The position numbers were made by a program, and so were the translations under genes. A stretch of 51,396 nt of DNA, taken from the NCBI RefSeq assembly GCF_001037465.1, contig NZ_LFCV01000054.1, positions 1 to 51,396 of the forward strand. Direction: 5' to 3'. The notes under the pieces are model-generated. The model did no database searches. It worked only from the letters and a program-made list of their open reading frames with translations, and had not been told where the DNA came from. This DNA comes from Xenorhabdus khoisanae (lineage in GTDB: Bacteria; Pseudomonadota; Gammaproteobacteria; Enterobacterales; Enterobacteriaceae). Shown in pieces: positions 20,071 through 33,100 of the stretch. Numbering within the stretch: position 1 is the stretch's first letter; each line of letters starts with the position of its first letter.

Positions 20071-21015
20071 ATGGCAAACAGTCATTTAAAACATACCAGT
20101 GTATTACTGGACGAAGCTGTCAATGGATTGAATATTCAAGAAGATGGAATTTATATAGATGGAACATTTGGGCGTGGAGGGCATTCACGCCTGATTTTGT
20201 CAAAGCTAGGGCCTAATGGGCGTTTAATGGCGATTGATCGTGATCCACAAGCCATTGAAGCGTCAAAGGCGATTACTGACACGCGTTTTTCTATCACTCA
20301 TGGGCCGTTTTCTGAATTGGCGACCTATGTAGAAGAAGCGGGTCTGGTTGGGAAAATTGATGGCGTATTGCTGGACTTAGGGGTTTCATCCCCACAGTTG
20401 GATGATCCTGAACGCGGTTTTTCATTTATGCGTGACGGGCCACTGGATATGCGGATGGACCCTACGCGGGGGCAGTCTGCTGCACAATGGTTGATGAAAG
20501 CAGAGGCAGATGACATCGCATGGGTACTGAAAACATTTGGTGAAGAGCGCTTTGCCAGACGTATCGCAAAAGCCATTGTGGCACGCAATCAGGAACAACC
20601 GATGACGCGTACCCGAGAGCTGGCAGAACTCATTGCTCAGGCAAGCCCAGTGAAGGAAAGGCATAAACATCCGGCAACACGCAGCTTTCAGGCTATCAGG
20701 ATTTACATTAACAGTGAACTGGAAGAGATAGAACGTGCATTGGATGGTGCATTGCGCGTTCTTGCACCACAGGGGCGATTATCTGTCATCAGTTTCCACT
20801 CGTTGGAAGATCGCATAGTGAAAAGCTTTATCCGGCAACACAGCCAGGGGCCACAGGTTCCAGCAGGTTTACCTCTCACAGAAGTGCAACTAAAAGCGTT
20901 GGGAGGACGGAGTCTGAAATCCATTGGCAAAATGAAGCCTTCAGAGGATGAAGTGGCCACAAACCCAAGAGCGCGAAGCTCGGTTTTGCGATTTGCTGAA
21001 AAGGTGAGTGAATAA
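20071..21015 (+). CDS. rsmH: 16S rRNA m4C1402 methyltransferase RsmH
   Basis: 314 residues (E. coli 313). N4-methylates C1402 in the decoding centre of 16S rRNA using SAM. SAM-binding motif [13 protein letters not shown] (~31-43), [19 protein letters not shown] and [13 protein letters not shown]. Stop and ftsL start overlap by one base (TAATG). Confidence 0.97.
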   Translation: MANSHLKHTSVLLDEAVNGLNIQEDGIYIDGTFGRGGHSRLILSKLGPNGRLMAIDRDPQAIEASKAITDTRFSITHGPFSELATYVEEAGLVGKIDGVLLDLGVSSPQLDDPERGFSFMRDGPLDMRMDPTRGQSAAQWLMKAEADDIAWVLKTFGEERFARRIAKAIVARNQEQPMTRTRELAELIAQASPVKERHKHPATRSFQAIRIYINSELEEIERALDGALRVLAPQGRLSVISFHSLEDRIVKSFIRQHSQGPQVPAGLPLTEVQLKALGGRSLKSIGKMKPSEDEVATNPRARSSVLRFAEKVSE

Positions 21016-21332
21016 TGGCAGGTGAGCGTCATGGATTAGTCGGGGTTATTGGCGGGGATATGATCCGCAATGCCAAAATCCCACTGATTTTGCTGGTGGC
21101 GGTTGTGATTTCAGCCATCAGTGTTGTGACGGTCACCCATCAAACCCGCTTATTGACTGCGGAGAAAGAGCGCCAAGTGATCCAGCTTGATGCTCAGGAT
21201 ATTGAATGGCGTAACCTGCTCCTTGAAGAGAATGCTCTGGGTGATCACAGCCGGGTTGAACGGATTGCAACTGAAAAATTGCAGATGCAACACGTTGATC
21301 CAAGTAAAGAAAACATTGTGATAATTCAATGA
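21015..21332 (+). CDS. ftsL: Cell division protein FtsL
   Basis: 105 residues (E. coli 121). Bitopic inner membrane protein of the FtsQLB complex. Short cytoplasmic part, one membrane segment ([19 protein letters not shown], ~20-38), then a periplasmic coiled coil ([20 protein letters not shown]). Shorter N-terminus than E. coli. Overlaps rsmH by one base; 27 bp before ftsI. Confidence 0.93.
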   Translation: MAGERHGLVGVIGGDMIRNAKIPLILLVAVVISAISVVTVTHQTRLLTAEKERQVIQLDAQDIEWRNLLLEENALGDHSRVERIATEKLQMQHVDPSKENIVIIQ

Positions 21333-21359
21333 GTCCAGTTGACAACTAAAAGGTAGGCG

Positions 21360-23117
21360 ATGAAAGCTGCACGCTCTTTAAAGTTGAAAAAGCAAGAAGA
21401 TAAAGCAAGTTTTGTAAGCTGGCGTTTTGCCTTGCTGTGCGGAGGCATTGGGTTCGCTTTAATCGGGCTTTTGATTCGTGTTGCCTATTTGCAGATAATC
21501 AATCCTGACCGTTTGGTAAAAGAAGGTGATTCGCGCTCCCTGCGCGTCCAAGCTGTCCCGACCGCCCGTGGTATGATAAATGATCGTAACGGGCGTCCTC
21601 TTGCTGTTAGTGTGCCTGTTGATGCTGTTTGGGCCGATCCCAAAGAAGTATTTGAAAAAGGCGGTATCACGGATGATACCCGCTGGAAGGCTTTGGCTGA
21701 TGCACTATCCATTCCGATAGAGCAACTAACCGGCAAAATCAATGAGTATCCCAATGGGCGCTTTGTTTACCTTGCCCGCCAAGTAAATACCTCCATCGGT
21801 GATTATGTCGAGAAGTTGAAATTACCGGGCATCTATTTGCGTCAGGAGTCCCGTCGTTATTATCCGGCGGGGCAGGTGACCGCACACATTATTGGCGTGA
21901 CCAATATTGATGGTACGGGAATTGAAGGCGTTGAGAAAAGCTTTGATAGTTGGCTGACAGGTATGCCGGGAAGTCGGACTGTGCGTAAAGATCGCACAGG
22001 CCGTGTCATTGAGGATGTCGCTTCTACGGATAGCCGGGCTGCCCATGATCTGATGCTTAGCATCGATGAGCGTCTTCAGACCTTGGTGTATCGGGAACTG
22101 ACTAAAGCCGTCTCACTGAACAAAGCTGAATCCGGTACGGCTGTACTGGTCGATGTGAATACGGGTGAAGTATTGGCGATGGCCAATAGCCCGTCTTACA
22201 ACCCGAATAATTTGGCTGGAACGCCGAAAGATGCGATGCGTAACCGTGCCATCACCGATATTTTTGAGCCTGGCTCCACGGTGAAGCCGCTGGTGGTGAT
22301 GAGTGCACTGAATAGTGGCATTGTCAAAGAAAATACGGTGTTAGATACCAGACCATACCGATTAACGTATGGTTCGCGTGGTCATGAAATCAGAGACGTG
22401 GCACCACGCTCTGAGTTAACTATCACTGGGATCTTACAGAAGTCGAGTAACGTTGGTGTTTCCAAGCTGGCGTTAGCGATGCCTGCCTCAGAGGTGGTAA
22501 ATGTTTACTCACGTTTTGGGATGGGAAAACCGACCAATTTGGGGTTGGTCGGAGAAAGTAGTGGCTTATTTCCAACCAATAAACAACGGTGGTCAGATCT
22601 TGATAGGGCCACCTTTTCTTTCGGCTACGGGCTAATGGTAACGCCGTTACAGTTAGCGCGTGTCTATGCAACGATAGGCAGCTTGGGCATTTATCGCCCC
22701 CTGTCAATTACCAAAGTTGATCCCCCTGTACCGGGCACGCGGGTATTTCCTGAGCACATTATGCGAACAGTCGTGCACATGATGGAGAGCGTTGCATTAC
22801 CAGGCGGCGGCGGTGTACGGGCAGCAATAAAAGGTTATCGTATTGCGATTAAAACGGGTACGGCAAGAAAAGTCGGGCCGGATGGCAAGTACCTCAATGA
22901 TAAGCATATTTCTTATACCGCTGGGGTTGCACCTGTGAATAATCCACGGTTTTCATTGGTTGTGATCATCAATGATCCACAGGCAGGTAAATACTATGGT
23001 GGTGCGGTTGCAGCGCCTATCTTCGGCGCCATCATGAGTGGTGTTCTGCGTACGATGAACGTTGAGCCAGATGCATTACCTGTGGGTGATAAAAACGAAT
23101 TTATGATTAATAAATAA
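21360..23117 (+). CDS. ftsI: Septal transpeptidase PBP3 (FtsI)
   Basis: 585 residues (E. coli 588). Cross-links septal peptidoglycan with FtsW. Membrane anchor ~22-44; pedestal domain; transpeptidase motifs SxxK in GSTVKPLVV (~300), SSN in [11 protein letters not shown] (~355) and KTGTARKV (~490). Target of aztreonam-type beta-lactams. SD AAAGG before ATG 21360; GTG of murE follows 11 bp after the stop. Confidence 0.97.
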   Translation: MKAARSLKLKKQEDKASFVSWRFALLCGGIGFALIGLLIRVAYLQIINPDRLVKEGDSRSLRVQAVPTARGMINDRNGRPLAVSVPVDAVWADPKEVFEKGGITDDTRWKALADALSIPIEQLTGKINEYPNGRFVYLARQVNTSIGDYVEKLKLPGIYLRQESRRYYPAGQVTAHIIGVTNIDGTGIEGVEKSFDSWLTGMPGSRTVRKDRTGRVIEDVASTDSRAAHDLMLSIDERLQTLVYRELTKAVSLNKAESGTAVLVDVNTGEVLAMANSPSYNPNNLAGTPKDAMRNRAITDIFEPGSTVKPLVVMSALNSGIVKENTVLDTRPYRLTYGSRGHEIRDVAPRSELTITGILQKSSNVGVSKLALAMPASEVVNVYSRFGMGKPTNLGLVGESSGLFPTNKQRWSDLDRATFSFGYGLMVTPLQLARVYATIGSLGIYRPLSITKVDPPVPGTRVFPEHIMRTVVHMMESVALPGGGGVRAAIKGYRIAIKTGTARKVGPDGKYLNDKHISYTAGVAPVNNPRFSLVVIINDPQAGKYYGGAVAAPIFGAIMSGVLRTMNVEPDALPVGDKNEFMINK

Positions 23118-23128
23118 AGAGGATTAAA

Positions 23129-24616
23129 GTGGCAGATCGTAATTTACGCGATTTATTGGCTCCATGGGGTGTTGATACACCGGAGCTTCCGCTGCGTGAA
23201 ATGACATTGGACAGCCGTAAAGTGGCTGCCGGAGATCTGTTTGTTGCAATTCAAGGGCATCAAACAGATGGTCGAAAGTATATTCCTCAAGCCATCGCTC
23301 AAGGCGTTGCTGCGGTGATTGCAGAAGCGAAGGGAAAAGCGGATAACGGCACGATACAGACGGTGCACGGTGTACCGGTTATTTATTTGGATGATTTGAA
23401 TAATAAATTGTCAAAACTGGCTGGTGAATTTTACCGACATCCCGGTAATAAGTTGACATTGGTCGGTGTTACCGGAACCAATGGAAAAACGACAACAACA
23501 CAATTGCTGGCACAATGGAGCCAAGGGCTGGGAGAAACCAGTGCGGTGATGGGGACGGTAGGAAATGGTTTGTTGGGCATGGTTGTGCCCAGCGAAAACA
23601 CTACGGGTTCTGCCGTTGATATTCAGCTTGATTTACAGCAACTTATTAATCAGAAAGCCACTTTTGCTGCAATGGAAGTTTCTTCACATGGGTTGATTCA
23701 GGGAAGAGTGGCGGCGTTGCCATTTCAGGCAGCCGTTTTTACTAATTTAAGCCGCGATCACCTTGATTACCATGGTGATATGGAGAATTACGAAGATGCC
23801 AAATGGATGCTGTTCGGCAGCCATGATGTGAAACACAAAATCATCAATGCAGATGATGATGTGGGACAGAAATGGTTGTCTCGCTTACCAGATGCGGTCG
23901 CTATTACGATGGAAAGCCGCTTGCCGGAAAATTGGCAGGGGCGCTGGTTATCGGCCAATGCAGTCCATTATCACGACAAAGGCGCTTCTATTGCATTTAC
24001 TTCAAGTTGGGGAAATGGAACGCTCAACAGTCCTCTAATGGGCGCATTCAATGTCAGTAACTTACTCTTGGCGCTCGCGACCTTGCTGTCATTGGAATAT
24101 CCGTTGGAAAAATTGCTGGCAGCAGCGTCTTGTTTGGAACCTGTTTGTGGGCGTATGGAAGTCTTTTCCGCAGCGGGCCGCCCTACCGTTGTTGTCGATT
24201 ATGCCCATACACCAGATGCCTTGGAAAAAGCACTGTCGGCAGCTCGTCTGCATTGTAAGGGGCAACTCTGGTGTGTCTTTGGTTGTGGTGGTGATCGCGA
24301 TAAAGGCAAACGTCCTCTGATGGGCGGTGTTGCAGAGCAGGGGGCTGATCGCGTGGTTGTGACGGATGACAATCCTCGCAGTGAAGAACCACAGGCTATT
24401 GTGGCAGATATTCTGGACGGATTTATCGATCCGGGTCGGGCAATGGCGATTCATGGTCGTGTTGAAGCTGTCACCAGCGCCATTATGCAAGCGGTTGAAG
24501 ACGATGTTGTTCTTGTGGCAGGTAAAGGCCACGAAGATTATCAATTGGTCGGCAATCGTCGTTTGGATTATTCAGATCGCCTGACCGTTGCTCGTTTGTT
24601 GGGGGTAATCGCATGA
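23129..24616 (+). CDS. murE: UDP-MurNAc-tripeptide ligase MurE
   Basis: 495 residues, GTG start with AAAGAGGA site. Adds meso-diaminopimelate to UDP-MurNAc-L-Ala-D-Glu. ATP loop [15 protein letters not shown] (~112), Mur motif [13 protein letters not shown], and DNPRSEEP (~412), the motif selecting meso-DAP rather than lysine. Overlaps murF by 4 bp (ATGA). Confidence 0.97.
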   Translation: MADRNLRDLLAPWGVDTPELPLREMTLDSRKVAAGDLFVAIQGHQTDGRKYIPQAIAQGVAAVIAEAKGKADNGTIQTVHGVPVIYLDDLNNKLSKLAGEFYRHPGNKLTLVGVTGTNGKTTTTQLLAQWSQGLGETSAVMGTVGNGLLGMVVPSENTTGSAVDIQLDLQQLINQKATFAAMEVSSHGLIQGRVAALPFQAAVFTNLSRDHLDYHGDMENYEDAKWMLFGSHDVKHKIINADDDVGQKWLSRLPDAVAITMESRLPENWQGRWLSANAVHYHDKGASIAFTSSWGNGTLNSPLMGAFNVSNLLLALATLLSLEYPLEKLLAAASCLEPVCGRMEVFSAAGRPTVVVDYAHTPDALEKALSAARLHCKGQLWCVFGCGGDRDKGKRPLMGGVAEQGADRVVVTDDNPRSEEPQAIVADILDGFIDPGRAMAIHGRVEAVTSAIMQAVEDDVVLVAGKGHEDYQLVGNRRLDYSDRLTVARLLGVIA

Positions 24617-25995
24617 TCCCACTGACACTCCGGCAATTGGCACAAATAACAGGTGGAATGCTATATCAGGTTACTGAACAGCAGGCAGCCGATATCAAGA
24701 TTCATGCTGTGGAAACCGATAGCCGCAAAATTGTGCGCGGTGGTTTGTTCATTGCCTTAAAAGGCGAAAAATTTGACGCTCATGATTTCGTTGCTGATGT
24801 AGCTCCACTCGGCGTAGGAGCTTTGCTGGTCAATCGTCGCTTTGATATTGATTGCCCTCAGGTAATTGTCGAAGACACGCGCTTGGCGATGGGCAAACTC
24901 GCGGGCTGGGTTCGTCAACAAAGCAAAGCGCGGATCGTAGCCTTGACGGGTTCGTCGGGCAAAACATCTGTCAAGGAAATGACCGCGGCGATCTTGCGAC
25001 AATGTGGAAATACCCTTTATACGGCGGGTAACTTCAATAATGACATTGGTGTGCCATTGACTTTATTCAGGCTTACCGATGAACACCAATTTGCCGTGAT
25101 TGAACTGGGTGCTAACCATACCGGCGAAATTGCCTATACCACTGAGATGACGCGTCCTGAAAGTGCTCTGGTGAATAATCTGTTTTCTGCTCATCTGGAA
25201 GGATTTGGTTCTTTGGAAGGGATTGCAAAGGCAAAAGGTGAAATCTTTGAAGGACTTGCTCCAACCGGAACGGCGATTATCAATCTGGATAGCCATGATT
25301 GGGAAAACTGGCAGTACAGTATTAGTGAGCATCAGACAGTGTGGCGTTTCTCTGCTTCATCAACGGCAGGGGCTGACTTTTACGCAACGGATATTTCTGA
25401 ACAACCACTGGCAACACATTTTTGCCTTCATACTCCAATCGGCAAGATTGAACTGACATTGCCATTGCCGGGTAAACACAATATTGCCAATGCACTGGCA
25501 GCCAGTGCGCTTGCCATTTCTGTTGGCGCATCTCTGGAAGATATTTGTGTCGGGTTATCAGGATTAAAAGCAGTTTCAGGTCGTTTATTCCCCATTCATC
25601 TTACAGAGGGGAAAGTAGTGTTGGATGACACCTATAACGCTAATCCCGGCTCAATGATTGCAGCAGCGAATGTGTTATCTCAGATGCCTGATTATCGGGT
25701 CATGGTTGTCGGTGATATGGGAGAACTGGGAGAACAGGCGGTTCAGTGCCACTGTGAAGTGGGAGAAGCCATAGCATCTTCAAATATAAATAAAGTATTC
25801 AGTGTAGGGGTTCTTAGTACCCATATTAGTGACGCGAGTGGTCGAGGGCAGCATTTCGCGAACAAGGCTGATTTAGTTGCAGCGCTGCTTTCTTTACTGG
25901 AACAACACGAAATGATTTCCATATTAATTAAAGGTTCACGCAGTGCCGCAATGGAAGAGGTAGTGAACTCACTGAAGGAGAACTTCCAATGTTAG
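24613..25995 (+). CDS. murF: UDP-MurNAc-pentapeptide ligase MurF
   Basis: 460 residues (E. coli 452). Adds D-Ala-D-Ala to the UDP-MurNAc-tripeptide. ATP loop [14 protein letters not shown] (~110), [10 protein letters not shown], and [12 protein letters not shown] in the C-terminal part. Starts in the murE stop (ATGA) and overlaps mraY by 7 bp, indicating translational coupling. Confidence 0.96.
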   Translation: MIPLTLRQLAQITGGMLYQVTEQQAADIKIHAVETDSRKIVRGGLFIALKGEKFDAHDFVADVAPLGVGALLVNRRFDIDCPQVIVEDTRLAMGKLAGWVRQQSKARIVALTGSSGKTSVKEMTAAILRQCGNTLYTAGNFNNDIGVPLTLFRLTDEHQFAVIELGANHTGEIAYTTEMTRPESALVNNLFSAHLEGFGSLEGIAKAKGEIFEGLAPTGTAIINLDSHDWENWQYSISEHQTVWRFSASSTAGADFYATDISEQPLATHFCLHTPIGKIELTLPLPGKHNIANALAASALAISVGASLEDICVGLSGLKAVSGRLFPIHLTEGKVVLDDTYNANPGSMIAAANVLSQMPDYRVMVVGDMGELGEQAVQCHCEVGEAIASSNINKVFSVGVLSTHISDASGRGQHFANKADLVAALLSLLEQHEMISILIKGSRSAAMEEVVNSLKENFQC

Positions 25996-27071
25996 TTTGG
26001 CTGGCCGAATATTTAGTTAAATATCACTCAGGTTTTAACGTCTTTTCTTATCTGACGTTCAGAGCCATTGTTGGCTTGCTGACAGCATTATTCATTGCGT
26101 TATGGATGGGGCCAACCCTGATTGCTTATCTGCAAAAGCTACAGATTGGTCAGGTAGTGCGTAATGATGGCCCGGAATCCCACTTCAGTAAACGCGGGAC
26201 ACCAACGATGGGCGGTTTGCTGATTTTGTTCTCCATCACTCTCTCTGTTTTGTTGTGGGCGCGTTTGGATAACCCTTATGTCTGGTGTGTACTGGTTGTG
26301 TTACTGGGCTATGGCATTGTTGGGTTTGTAGACGACTATCGCAAAGTGGTTCGCAAAGATACCAAAGGGTTAATTGCCCGTTGGAAATATTTCTGGCAAT
26401 CCGTTTTAGCTTTGGGTGTGGCGTTTGCCATGTACAGCATCGGCAAAGATACGCCAGCAACACAGTTGGTAGTGCCATTCTTCAAAGAAGTGATGCCACA
26501 ACTGGGATTGCTTTACATTTTGTTGAGTTATTTCGTGATAGTAGGCACCAGTAATGCGGTGAATCTGACTGATGGGCTGGATGGTCTGGCTATCATGCCA
26601 ACGGTGTTGGTTGCAGCAGGTTTCGCTTTGGTGGCATGGGCAACGGGTAACGTGAACTTTGCCAACTATCTGCATATACCTTACTTAAGTCACGCGGGTG
26701 AATTGGTGATTGTCTGTACCGCGATAGTAGGAGCCGGGTTGGGCTTCTTGTGGTTCAACACCTACCCAGCGCAAGTGTTCATGGGAGATGTGGGTTCACT
26801 GGCTTTGGGTGGTGCGTTAGGCACTATTGCGGTATTGCTGCGCCAGGAGTTCCTGTTGGTCATCATGGGGGGCGTATTTGTGGTGGAAACGCTCTCTGTC
26901 ATTTTGCAGGTTGGATCATTCAAGCTGCGTGGACAGCGCATTTTCCGCATGGCACCGATTCACCATCATTATGAATTGAAAGGCTGGCCAGAGCCGCGCG
27001 TTATCGTGCGTTTCTGGATTATTTCCCTGATGTTAGTGCTGATTGGTCTGGCAACCCTTAAGGTACGTTAA
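25989..27071 (+). CDS. mraY: Phospho-MurNAc-pentapeptide transferase MraY
   Basis: 360 residues, the same as E. coli. Makes lipid I from UDP-MurNAc-pentapeptide and undecaprenyl phosphate. Ten membrane segments; catalytic/metal motifs [10 protein letters not shown] (~115), [10 protein letters not shown] (~190), [11 protein letters not shown] and [12 protein letters not shown] (~322). Ends 2 bp before murD. Confidence 0.97.
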   Translation: MLVWLAEYLVKYHSGFNVFSYLTFRAIVGLLTALFIALWMGPTLIAYLQKLQIGQVVRNDGPESHFSKRGTPTMGGLLILFSITLSVLLWARLDNPYVWCVLVVLLGYGIVGFVDDYRKVVRKDTKGLIARWKYFWQSVLALGVAFAMYSIGKDTPATQLVVPFFKEVMPQLGLLYILLSYFVIVGTSNAVNLTDGLDGLAIMPTVLVAAGFALVAWATGNVNFANYLHIPYLSHAGELVIVCTAIVGAGLGFLWFNTYPAQVFMGDVGSLALGGALGTIAVLLRQEFLLVIMGGVFVVETLSVILQVGSFKLRGQRIFRMAPIHHHYELKGWPEPRVIVRFWIISLMLVLIGLATLKVR

Positions 27072-27073
27072 TC

Positions 27074-28399
27074 ATGGCTAAGTTATTCATGACTGAATAC
27101 AGGGGTAAAAAAGTCGTCATTGTCGGGTTAGGGCTGACAGGTCTTTCCTGTGTTGACTTTTTTATCACACGGGGTGTGACTCCGCGTGTAATGGATACCC
27201 GTATCGTACCACCGGGCAGCGATAAGCTGCCTGATGATGTTGAATGCCACACTGGCAGTTTAAATAAACAATGGCTGCTTGATGCTGACTTGATCGTTGC
27301 CAGTCCGGGAATTGCGCTGGCAACGCCTGAATTGCAGGCAGCGGCTGATGCTGGCGTTGAAATTGTTGGAGACATTGAGCTGTTTTGCCGTGAAGCTATG
27401 GCACCGATTGTTGCCATTACGGGCTCAAACGGAAAAAGCACAGTGACTACTCTGGTCGGAGAGATGGCAAAAGAAGCCGGATGGCAGATTGGGGTAGGGG
27501 GAAACATTGGTATCCCTGCTCTGGAATTACTGAAAAAGCCTTGTCAGTTGTATGTATTGGAGCTTTCCAGCTTCCAGCTTGAAACGACTTACAGCCTGAA
27601 AGCCGCCGCTGCGACTGTGCTGAATGTCACCGAAGACCATATGGTGCGCTATCCAAAAGGGTTGTCACAGTATCGAGCGGCGAAATTGCAAATTTACGAT
27701 CAGGCAAAAGTCTGTGTAGTGAATGAACAAGATGTTTTGACGTTACCAGAAGCAGGCAAAGATAGCCGTTGTACCAGCTTTGGTGTGGACTGCGGGGATT
27801 ATCAACTTGACAGCGAACAGCAACAATTGGTGGTCAAGCAGTCCCCTGTGTTGTCAACCCGTGAAATGCAGTTGGCTGGGCAACATAACTACACGAATGG
27901 GCTGGCAGCATTGGCTTTGGCGGATGCTGTCGGTATTCCTCGTGCGGCGAGCCTTCAGGCATTGCGGACTTACTCTGGGTTGGAGCATCGCTTTCAGGTG
28001 ATTCATATGAGAAATGGCGTTCGCTGGGTAAATGATTCTAAAGCAACCAATGTTGGCAGTACCCAAGCGGCACTCAATGGGCTGAACCTGGAAGGTACGC
28101 TTTATCTTTTATTGGGCGGCGATGGAAAAGCGGCAGACTTTACTCCGCTGAAACCCTATATCTCAGGGAATAATATTCGTCTTTACTGTTTTGGTCGTGA
28201 TGGGGATCAACTGGCGCAATTGCGTCCTGAAATCTCAATACTGACAGAAACGATGGAACAGGCGATGAGAGAAATTGCATCTAAGTTAGTTGTTGGCGAT
28301 ATGGTTTTACTGTCGCCAGCTTGCGCGAGTTTCGATCAGTTCAATGGTTTTGAACATCGTGGTCATGAATTTGCCCGTTTGGCAGAGGAGTTAGGCTGA
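27074..28399 (+). CDS. murD: UDP-MurNAc-L-alanine:D-glutamate ligase MurD
   Basis: 441 residues from ATG 27074; an ATG at 27089 would give 436, E. coli has 438. Adds D-glutamate to UDP-MurNAc-L-Ala. ATP loop [14 protein letters not shown] (~115), [21 protein letters not shown], and GMENOUS-free end [11 protein letters not shown]. Odd: the family motif EDHMDRY reads EDHMVRY (codon GTG at 27644-27646), replacing an Asp conserved across Mur ligases. The rest of the protein is intact. Overlaps ftsW by one base (TGATG). Confidence 0.96.
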   Translation: MAKLFMTEYRGKKVVIVGLGLTGLSCVDFFITRGVTPRVMDTRIVPPGSDKLPDDVECHTGSLNKQWLLDADLIVASPGIALATPELQAAADAGVEIVGDIELFCREAMAPIVAITGSNGKSTVTTLVGEMAKEAGWQIGVGGNIGIPALELLKKPCQLYVLELSSFQLETTYSLKAAAATVLNVTEDHMVRYPKGLSQYRAAKLQIYDQAKVCVVNEQDVLTLPEAGKDSRCTSFGVDCGDYQLDSEQQQLVVKQSPVLSTREMQLAGQHNYTNGLAALALADAVGIPRAASLQALRTYSGLEHRFQVIHMRNGVRWVNDSKATNVGSTQAALNGLNLEGTLYLLLGGDGKAADFTPLKPYISGNNIRLYCFGRDGDQLAQLRPEISILTETMEQAMREIASKLVVGDMVLLSPACASFDQFNGFEHRGHEFARLAEELG

Positions 28400-29592
28400 T
28401 GACCATTCCAGGCCTTGGTAAATTTAAAAATTGGTTGGCGGGAAATGTGGAAGCAGATACCACAGATATCGTCATGTATGATCGTACCCTGGTCTGGATG
28501 ATATTGGGGCTGGCTGTTATCGGCTTTATTATGGTGACATCAGCCTCAATGCCAGTTGGTCAGCGTCTCGCTAAAGATCCTTTTATCTTCGCGCAACGTG
28601 ATGCGATTTATTTGTTACTGTGCTTTGCCTTATCTCTGGTCACGCTGCGCATTCCGATGGATTTCTGGCTGCGTTACAGCAATGTCATGTTGTTGTGCAC
28701 AATTATGATGTTGGTTGTGGTGCTGTTTGTCGGTAGCTCGGTCAATGGTGCGTCACGCTGGGTGGCGATTGGCCCGCTGCGTATTCAACCTGCCGAATTG
28801 TCGAAATTATCGCTCTTTTGCTACCTCTCCAGTTATCTGGTCAGAAAGGTTGAGGAAGTCAGAAACAATTTCTGGGGGTTCTGCAAGCCAATGGGTGTCA
28901 TGGTTGCATTGGCGATTTTGCTGTTGGCACAGCCGGATTTAGGCACAGTGATTGTGTTGTTTGTTACAACATTGGCACTGCTGTTTCTGGCAGGGGCAAA
29001 ATTATGGCAGTTCCTTGCCATCATTGGCTGTGGAATATTTGCCGTATGCGTACTGATTGTTGCTGAACCTTATCGTATGCGCAGGGTGACTTCTTTTCTG
29101 AACCCGTGGGATGATCCGTTCGGTAGTGGTTATCAGTTAACTCAGTCACTAATGGCATTTGGTCGTGGAAGTTTCTTCGGGCAAGGGCTGGGAAATTCAG
29201 TCCAAAAATTGGAATACCTGCCAGAAGCCCATACTGACTTTATTTTCTCCATTCTGGCCGAAGAATTAGGTTATTTCGGTGTGGTTTTAGTGTTGGCAAT
29301 GGTATTCTTCGTCGCTTTCCGCGCAATGATGATTGGTCGCAGGGCATTGCAGCTTAATCAACGGTTTTCAGGCTTTTTGGCTTGCGCAATCGGCGTATGG
29401 TTCAGCTTTCAGGCATTCATCAACGTTGGCGCAGCGGCGGGTATGCTGCCAACGAAAGGATTAACATTACCTCTGGTGAGTTACGGTGGTTCGAGTCTGA
29501 TTGTGATGTCGACAGCCATTGTCTTGTTATTGCGAATTGATTATGAAGTGCGCCTGACAAAAGCACAGGCGTTCGTAAGGAGCCCCAAATGA
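28399..29592 (+). CDS. ftsW: Septal peptidoglycan polymerase FtsW
   Basis: 397 residues (E. coli 414). SEDS-family glycosyltransferase partner of FtsI, with about ten membrane segments. Family features: [13 protein letters not shown], the [17 protein letters not shown] motif in the large periplasmic loop region, and [16 protein letters not shown] near the end. Overlaps murG by 4 bp (ATGA). Confidence 0.96.
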   Translation: MTIPGLGKFKNWLAGNVEADTTDIVMYDRTLVWMILGLAVIGFIMVTSASMPVGQRLAKDPFIFAQRDAIYLLLCFALSLVTLRIPMDFWLRYSNVMLLCTIMMLVVVLFVGSSVNGASRWVAIGPLRIQPAELSKLSLFCYLSSYLVRKVEEVRNNFWGFCKPMGVMVALAILLLAQPDLGTVIVLFVTTLALLFLAGAKLWQFLAIIGCGIFAVCVLIVAEPYRMRRVTSFLNPWDDPFGSGYQLTQSLMAFGRGSFFGQGLGNSVQKLEYLPEAHTDFIFSILAEELGYFGVVLVLAMVFFVAFRAMMIGRRALQLNQRFSGFLACAIGVWFSFQAFINVGAAAGMLPTKGLTLPLVSYGGSSLIVMSTAIVLLLRIDYEVRLTKAQAFVRSPK

Positions 29593-30674
29593 GTGGCAAA
29601 AACCGGCGTTTAATGGTGATGGCAGGTGGTACAGGCGGTCATGTGTTTCCGGGACTGGCTGTTGCCCACCATTTAAAAGAGCAAGGGTGGGATATTCGCT
29701 GGTTGGGAACGGCTGATCGTATGGAAGCTGATTTGGTTCCAAAGCATGGAATTGATATCGAGTTTATTCAAATTTCAGGATTGCGGGGCAAGGGAATCAA
29801 AGCACTACTGGCGGCCCCCATTAGAATTTTTAAAGCGATTCGGCAGGCAAAAGCGATTATGCGTCGTTACCAGCCGGACGTTGTACTGGGGATGGGAGGC
29901 TATGTCTCTGGCCCTGGTGGAATAGCCGCATGGTTATGTGGCATTCCCGTTGTTCTGCATGAACAAAATGGTATCGCAGGGTTGACTAATCGTTGGTTGG
30001 CTAAAATTGCCAAAACGGTTTTACAGGCATTTCCGGGAGCATTTCCTAAAGCGCCGGTTGTTGGCAACCCTGTACGGGAAGATGTACTGGCATTGCCCCT
30101 GCCTGCACAGCGTTTGGTTGGGCGTGAAGGCCCTGTCCGGGTGCTGATTGTTGGTGGTAGCCAGGGAGCAAGAATTCTGAACCAGACTATGCCAGAAGTC
30201 GCCGCTCGCTTGGGCGATAAAGTCACATTATGGCATCAGGCGGGTAAGGGCGCTCAGGAAGAAACCCAGAAAAAATATGAAAATTTGGTCAAGTCTGAAT
30301 TCAAAGTGACTGAATTTATTGATGATATGGCACAGGCTTATGCATGGGCAGATGTTGTGGTGTGTCGTTCTGGTGCATTGACGGTCAGTGAAATCTCTGC
30401 TGCGGGCTTACCTGCCATTTTTGTTCCATTCCAGCATAAAGATCGCCAGCAATATTGGAATGCCTTGCCATTGGAGAAAGTAGGGGCTGCAAAGATACTC
30501 GAACAGCCTGAGTTTACGGTCGATGCGGTGGCAGAATTGTTAACTCAGTGGCAACGCCCTCAATTACTGGAAATGGCAGAAAAAGCGCGCTCAGTGGCTA
30601 TCATTAACGCAACCGAGCGGGTGTCAGCAGCGTTGATCGATGCTGTTGAAAATCATTCAGGCCGTTCTAAATAG
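29589..30674 (+). CDS. murG: Lipid II synthase MurG
   Basis: 361 residues (E. coli 355). Transfers GlcNAc to lipid I, peripheral on the inner face of the membrane. Gly-rich [14 protein letters not shown] (~13-26), [11 protein letters not shown], and the UDP-GlcNAc binding [12 protein letters not shown] and [11 protein letters not shown]. The stop codon lies inside a small hairpin (CCGTTCT/AGAACGG, 30662-30668 with 30673-30679). Confidence 0.97.
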   Translation: MSGKNRRLMVMAGGTGGHVFPGLAVAHHLKEQGWDIRWLGTADRMEADLVPKHGIDIEFIQISGLRGKGIKALLAAPIRIFKAIRQAKAIMRRYQPDVVLGMGGYVSGPGGIAAWLCGIPVVLHEQNGIAGLTNRWLAKIAKTVLQAFPGAFPKAPVVGNPVREDVLALPLPAQRLVGREGPVRVLIVGGSQGARILNQTMPEVAARLGDKVTLWHQAGKGAQEETQKKYENLVKSEFKVTEFIDDMAQAYAWADVVVCRSGALTVSEISAAGLPAIFVPFQHKDRQQYWNALPLEKVGAAKILEQPEFTVDAVAELLTQWQRPQLLEMAEKARSVAIINATERVSAALIDAVENHSGRSK

Positions 30675-30679
30675 AACGG
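30662..30679 (+). promoter_or_regulatory. Hairpin over murG stop codon
   Basis: A 7-bp perfect stem with a 4-nt loop (30662-30668 with 30673-30679) spans the murG TAG. No T run follows. It sits in the 36-bp murG-murC gap and could mark RNA processing or slow reinitiation. Confidence 0.35.
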
Positions 30680-30710
30680 TGAAGTAAACATAACGAGTGA
30701 AGATTAAAAC

Positions 30711-32186
30711 GTGAATACACAACAATTGGCGAAATTAAGAACTTCAGTGCCTGAAATGAGAAAAGTCAGGCATATCCACTTTGTCGGCATAGGTGGTGCT
30801 GGCATGGGTGGTATCGCCGAGGTGTTGGCTAATGAAGGTTATCAGATAAGTGGTTCTGATCTGGCGCCCAATCCTGTCACACAACAACTGATTGCACTGG
30901 GCGTAACTATTTATTTTAATCACCGCCCGGAAAACGTGCGGGATGCCAGCGTAGTGGTTGCATCCACAGCTATTCCTGCGGATAACCCAGAAATTATTGC
31001 GGCTCGTGAAGCGCGCATTCCAGTGATTCGCCGTGCAGAAATGTTGGCAGAGCTTATGCGTTACCGTCATGGCATTGCCATTGCAGGAACGCATGGAAAA
31101 ACGACTACAACAGCCATGATTGCCGGTATTTATGCGCAAGCGGGTCTCGATCCAACCTTTGTTAATGGTGGGCTAGTGAAGGCCGCAGGCACACATGCCC
31201 GTTTAGGTAGCAGTCGTTACCTGATTGCGGAAGCTGATGAAAGTGATGCGTCATTTTTACACTTGCAACCCATGATGGCAGTGGTCACCAATATTGAAGC
31301 AGACCATATGGATACCTATCAGGGAGACTTCGAAAATCTGAAACAGACGTTCGTTAATTTCCTGCATAACCTGCCGTTTTATGGTCGGGCTGTGATGTGC
31401 ATTGATGATCCTGTTGTGAAAGAACTCATTCCCCGGATTGGGCGTTATATCACAACCTACGGTTTTAGCGAGGAAGCGGACGTTCGTATTACTCACTATG
31501 AGCAGAAGGGAGCACAGGGATTCTTCACTATTAGCCGGCATGATTTGCCAGAACTGCATGTGGTGTTAAATGCACCGGGGCGTCACAACGCGTTGAATGC
31601 GACGGCTGCTGTGGCTGTAGCGACAGAAGAGGGCATCAATGATGCTGCTATTTTGGCGTCACTGGCAGAATTTCAGGGAACCGGACGTCGATTTGATTTC
31701 CTGGGTGAGTTTTCCCTCAGGCATATCAATGGGAAAGACGGCAGTGTGATGTTGGTAGATGATTATGGTCATCATCCAACTGAAGTTGACGCTACGATTA
31801 AAGCTGCACGGGCTGGTTGGACGGATAAACGTATAGTGATGGTATTCCAGCCGCACCGTTATTCAAGAACGCGTGATTTATATGATGATTTTGCCAATGT
31901 TCTGAATCAGGTAGATGTTTTATTGATGCTGGATGTATATGCAGCAGGTGAAACCCCTATTCCTGGAGCGGATAGCCGTTCGTTATGCCGTACTATCCGT
32001 AGCCGTGGAAAATTGGATCCGATTTTCGTGTCAGAGCCTGAGCAAATTTCAGTCATGCTGTCACAAGTAATAGAAAACAACGACTTAGTATTGGTACAGG
32101 GTGCCGGTAATATCGGTAAAATAGCGCGCAATCTGGCTGAAACAAAATTACAGCCATCTTTTAATGAGGGAGAACATCATGGTTGA
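30711..32186 (+). CDS. murC: UDP-MurNAc-L-alanine ligase MurC
   Basis: 491 residues, same as E. coli, GTG start. Adds L-alanine to UDP-MurNAc. [14 protein letters not shown] (~27-40) nucleotide sugar motif, ATP loop [13 protein letters not shown] (~125), IEADHMDTY, and [11 protein letters not shown]. Overlaps ddlB by 8 bp. Confidence 0.97.
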   Translation: MNTQQLAKLRTSVPEMRKVRHIHFVGIGGAGMGGIAEVLANEGYQISGSDLAPNPVTQQLIALGVTIYFNHRPENVRDASVVVASTAIPADNPEIIAAREARIPVIRRAEMLAELMRYRHGIAIAGTHGKTTTTAMIAGIYAQAGLDPTFVNGGLVKAAGTHARLGSSRYLIAEADESDASFLHLQPMMAVVTNIEADHMDTYQGDFENLKQTFVNFLHNLPFYGRAVMCIDDPVVKELIPRIGRYITTYGFSEEADVRITHYEQKGAQGFFTISRHDLPELHVVLNAPGRHNALNATAAVAVATEEGINDAAILASLAEFQGTGRRFDFLGEFSLRHINGKDGSVMLVDDYGHHPTEVDATIKAARAGWTDKRIVMVFQPHRYSRTRDLYDDFANVLNQVDVLLMLDVYAAGETPIPGADSRSLCRTIRSRGKLDPIFVSEPEQISVMLSQVIENNDLVLVQGAGNIGKIARNLAETKLQPSFNEGEHHG

Positions 32187-33099
32187 TAAAGTCGCCGTTC
32201 TGTTAGGTGGAACATCCGCTGAACGTGAGGTATCACTGCTGTCAGGACAAGCTGTTGTGGCAGGGCTGAAAGAAGCCGGTATTGACGCTCACTCAGTTGA
32301 TACAAAAGACTTTGATGTGACTAAACTCAAGGAAGAAGGATTCAGTAAAGTTTTTATCGCGCTACATGGTCGTGGCGGTGAAGATGGCACTCTGCAAGGT
32401 TTGTTGGAATTTTTACAACTTCCTTATACCGGTAGTGGTGTTATGGCCTCAGCCTTGTCAATGGACAAATTGCGCACAAAACATCTATGGCAAGGAGCAA
32501 AACTGCCGGTTTCTCCTTATGTCGCAATTAATGTTCAAAAATTTGAACAAGTTAATGATTTTCAACTCAAAGAGTATGTTCAAGAATTAGGCTTGCCATT
32601 AATGATTAAACCCAATCTGGAAGGTTCCAGTGTAGGGATGACTAAAGTGAATGACTATTCCGAATTGCGCGGCGCATTGGAATTGGCATTCCAGTACGAC
32701 ACTAATGTGTTGGTTGAGAAATGGTTATTTGGGCCTGAATATACCGTGGGTTTTTTGGGGAATGAGGCGCTTCCTTCAATCCGTATCCAAGCTCCGGATG
32801 TGTTTTATGACTACGATGCGAAATATATTTCCAACGAAACACAATACTTCTGCCCAAGCGGTTTAAGTGCGGAAAAAGAACAGGAACTGATAGAGATCGC
32901 ATCAAGGGCTTACAAGGCGCTGGGATGTAGTGGTTGGGGACGAGTCGATATTATGGACGATGGCAATGGTAACTTTTACCTGTTGGAAGTGAATACTTCC
33001 CCGGGCATGACCAGCCATAGCCTGGTGCCCATTGCTGCGCGTCAGGCAGGACTCAATTTTTCTCAACTCGTAGCGAGAATTTTGGAATTGGCTGATTGA
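32179..33099 (+). CDS. ddlB: D-alanine-D-alanine ligase B
   Basis: 306 residues as in E. coli from the ATG at 32179, preceded by GAGGGAGA; an earlier ATG (32164) would add five residues. ATP-grasp enzyme making D-Ala-D-Ala for Mur[15 protein letters not shown] (N-terminal substrate site), [25 protein letters not shown] and [15 protein letters not shown]. Starts within the end of murC. Confidence 0.97.
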   Translation: MVDKVAVLLGGTSAEREVSLLSGQAVVAGLKEAGIDAHSVDTKDFDVTKLKEEGFSKVFIALHGRGGEDGTLQGLLEFLQLPYTGSGVMASALSMDKLRTKHLWQGAKLPVSPYVAINVQKFEQVNDFQLKEYVQELGLPLMIKPNLEGSSVGMTKVNDYSELRGALELAFQYDTNVLVEKWLFGPEYTVGFLGNEALPSIRIQAPDVFYDYDAKYISNETQYFCPSGLSAEKEQELIEIASRAYKALGCSGWGRVDIMDDGNGNFYLLEVNTSPGMTSHSLVPIAARQAGLNFSQLVARILELAD

Positions 33100-33100
33100 T

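Noticed and set aside
24089-24544. 151-residue minus-strand open frame inside murE
   Set aside because: Antisense shadow of a conserved gene; composition follows the reverse of murE codons.
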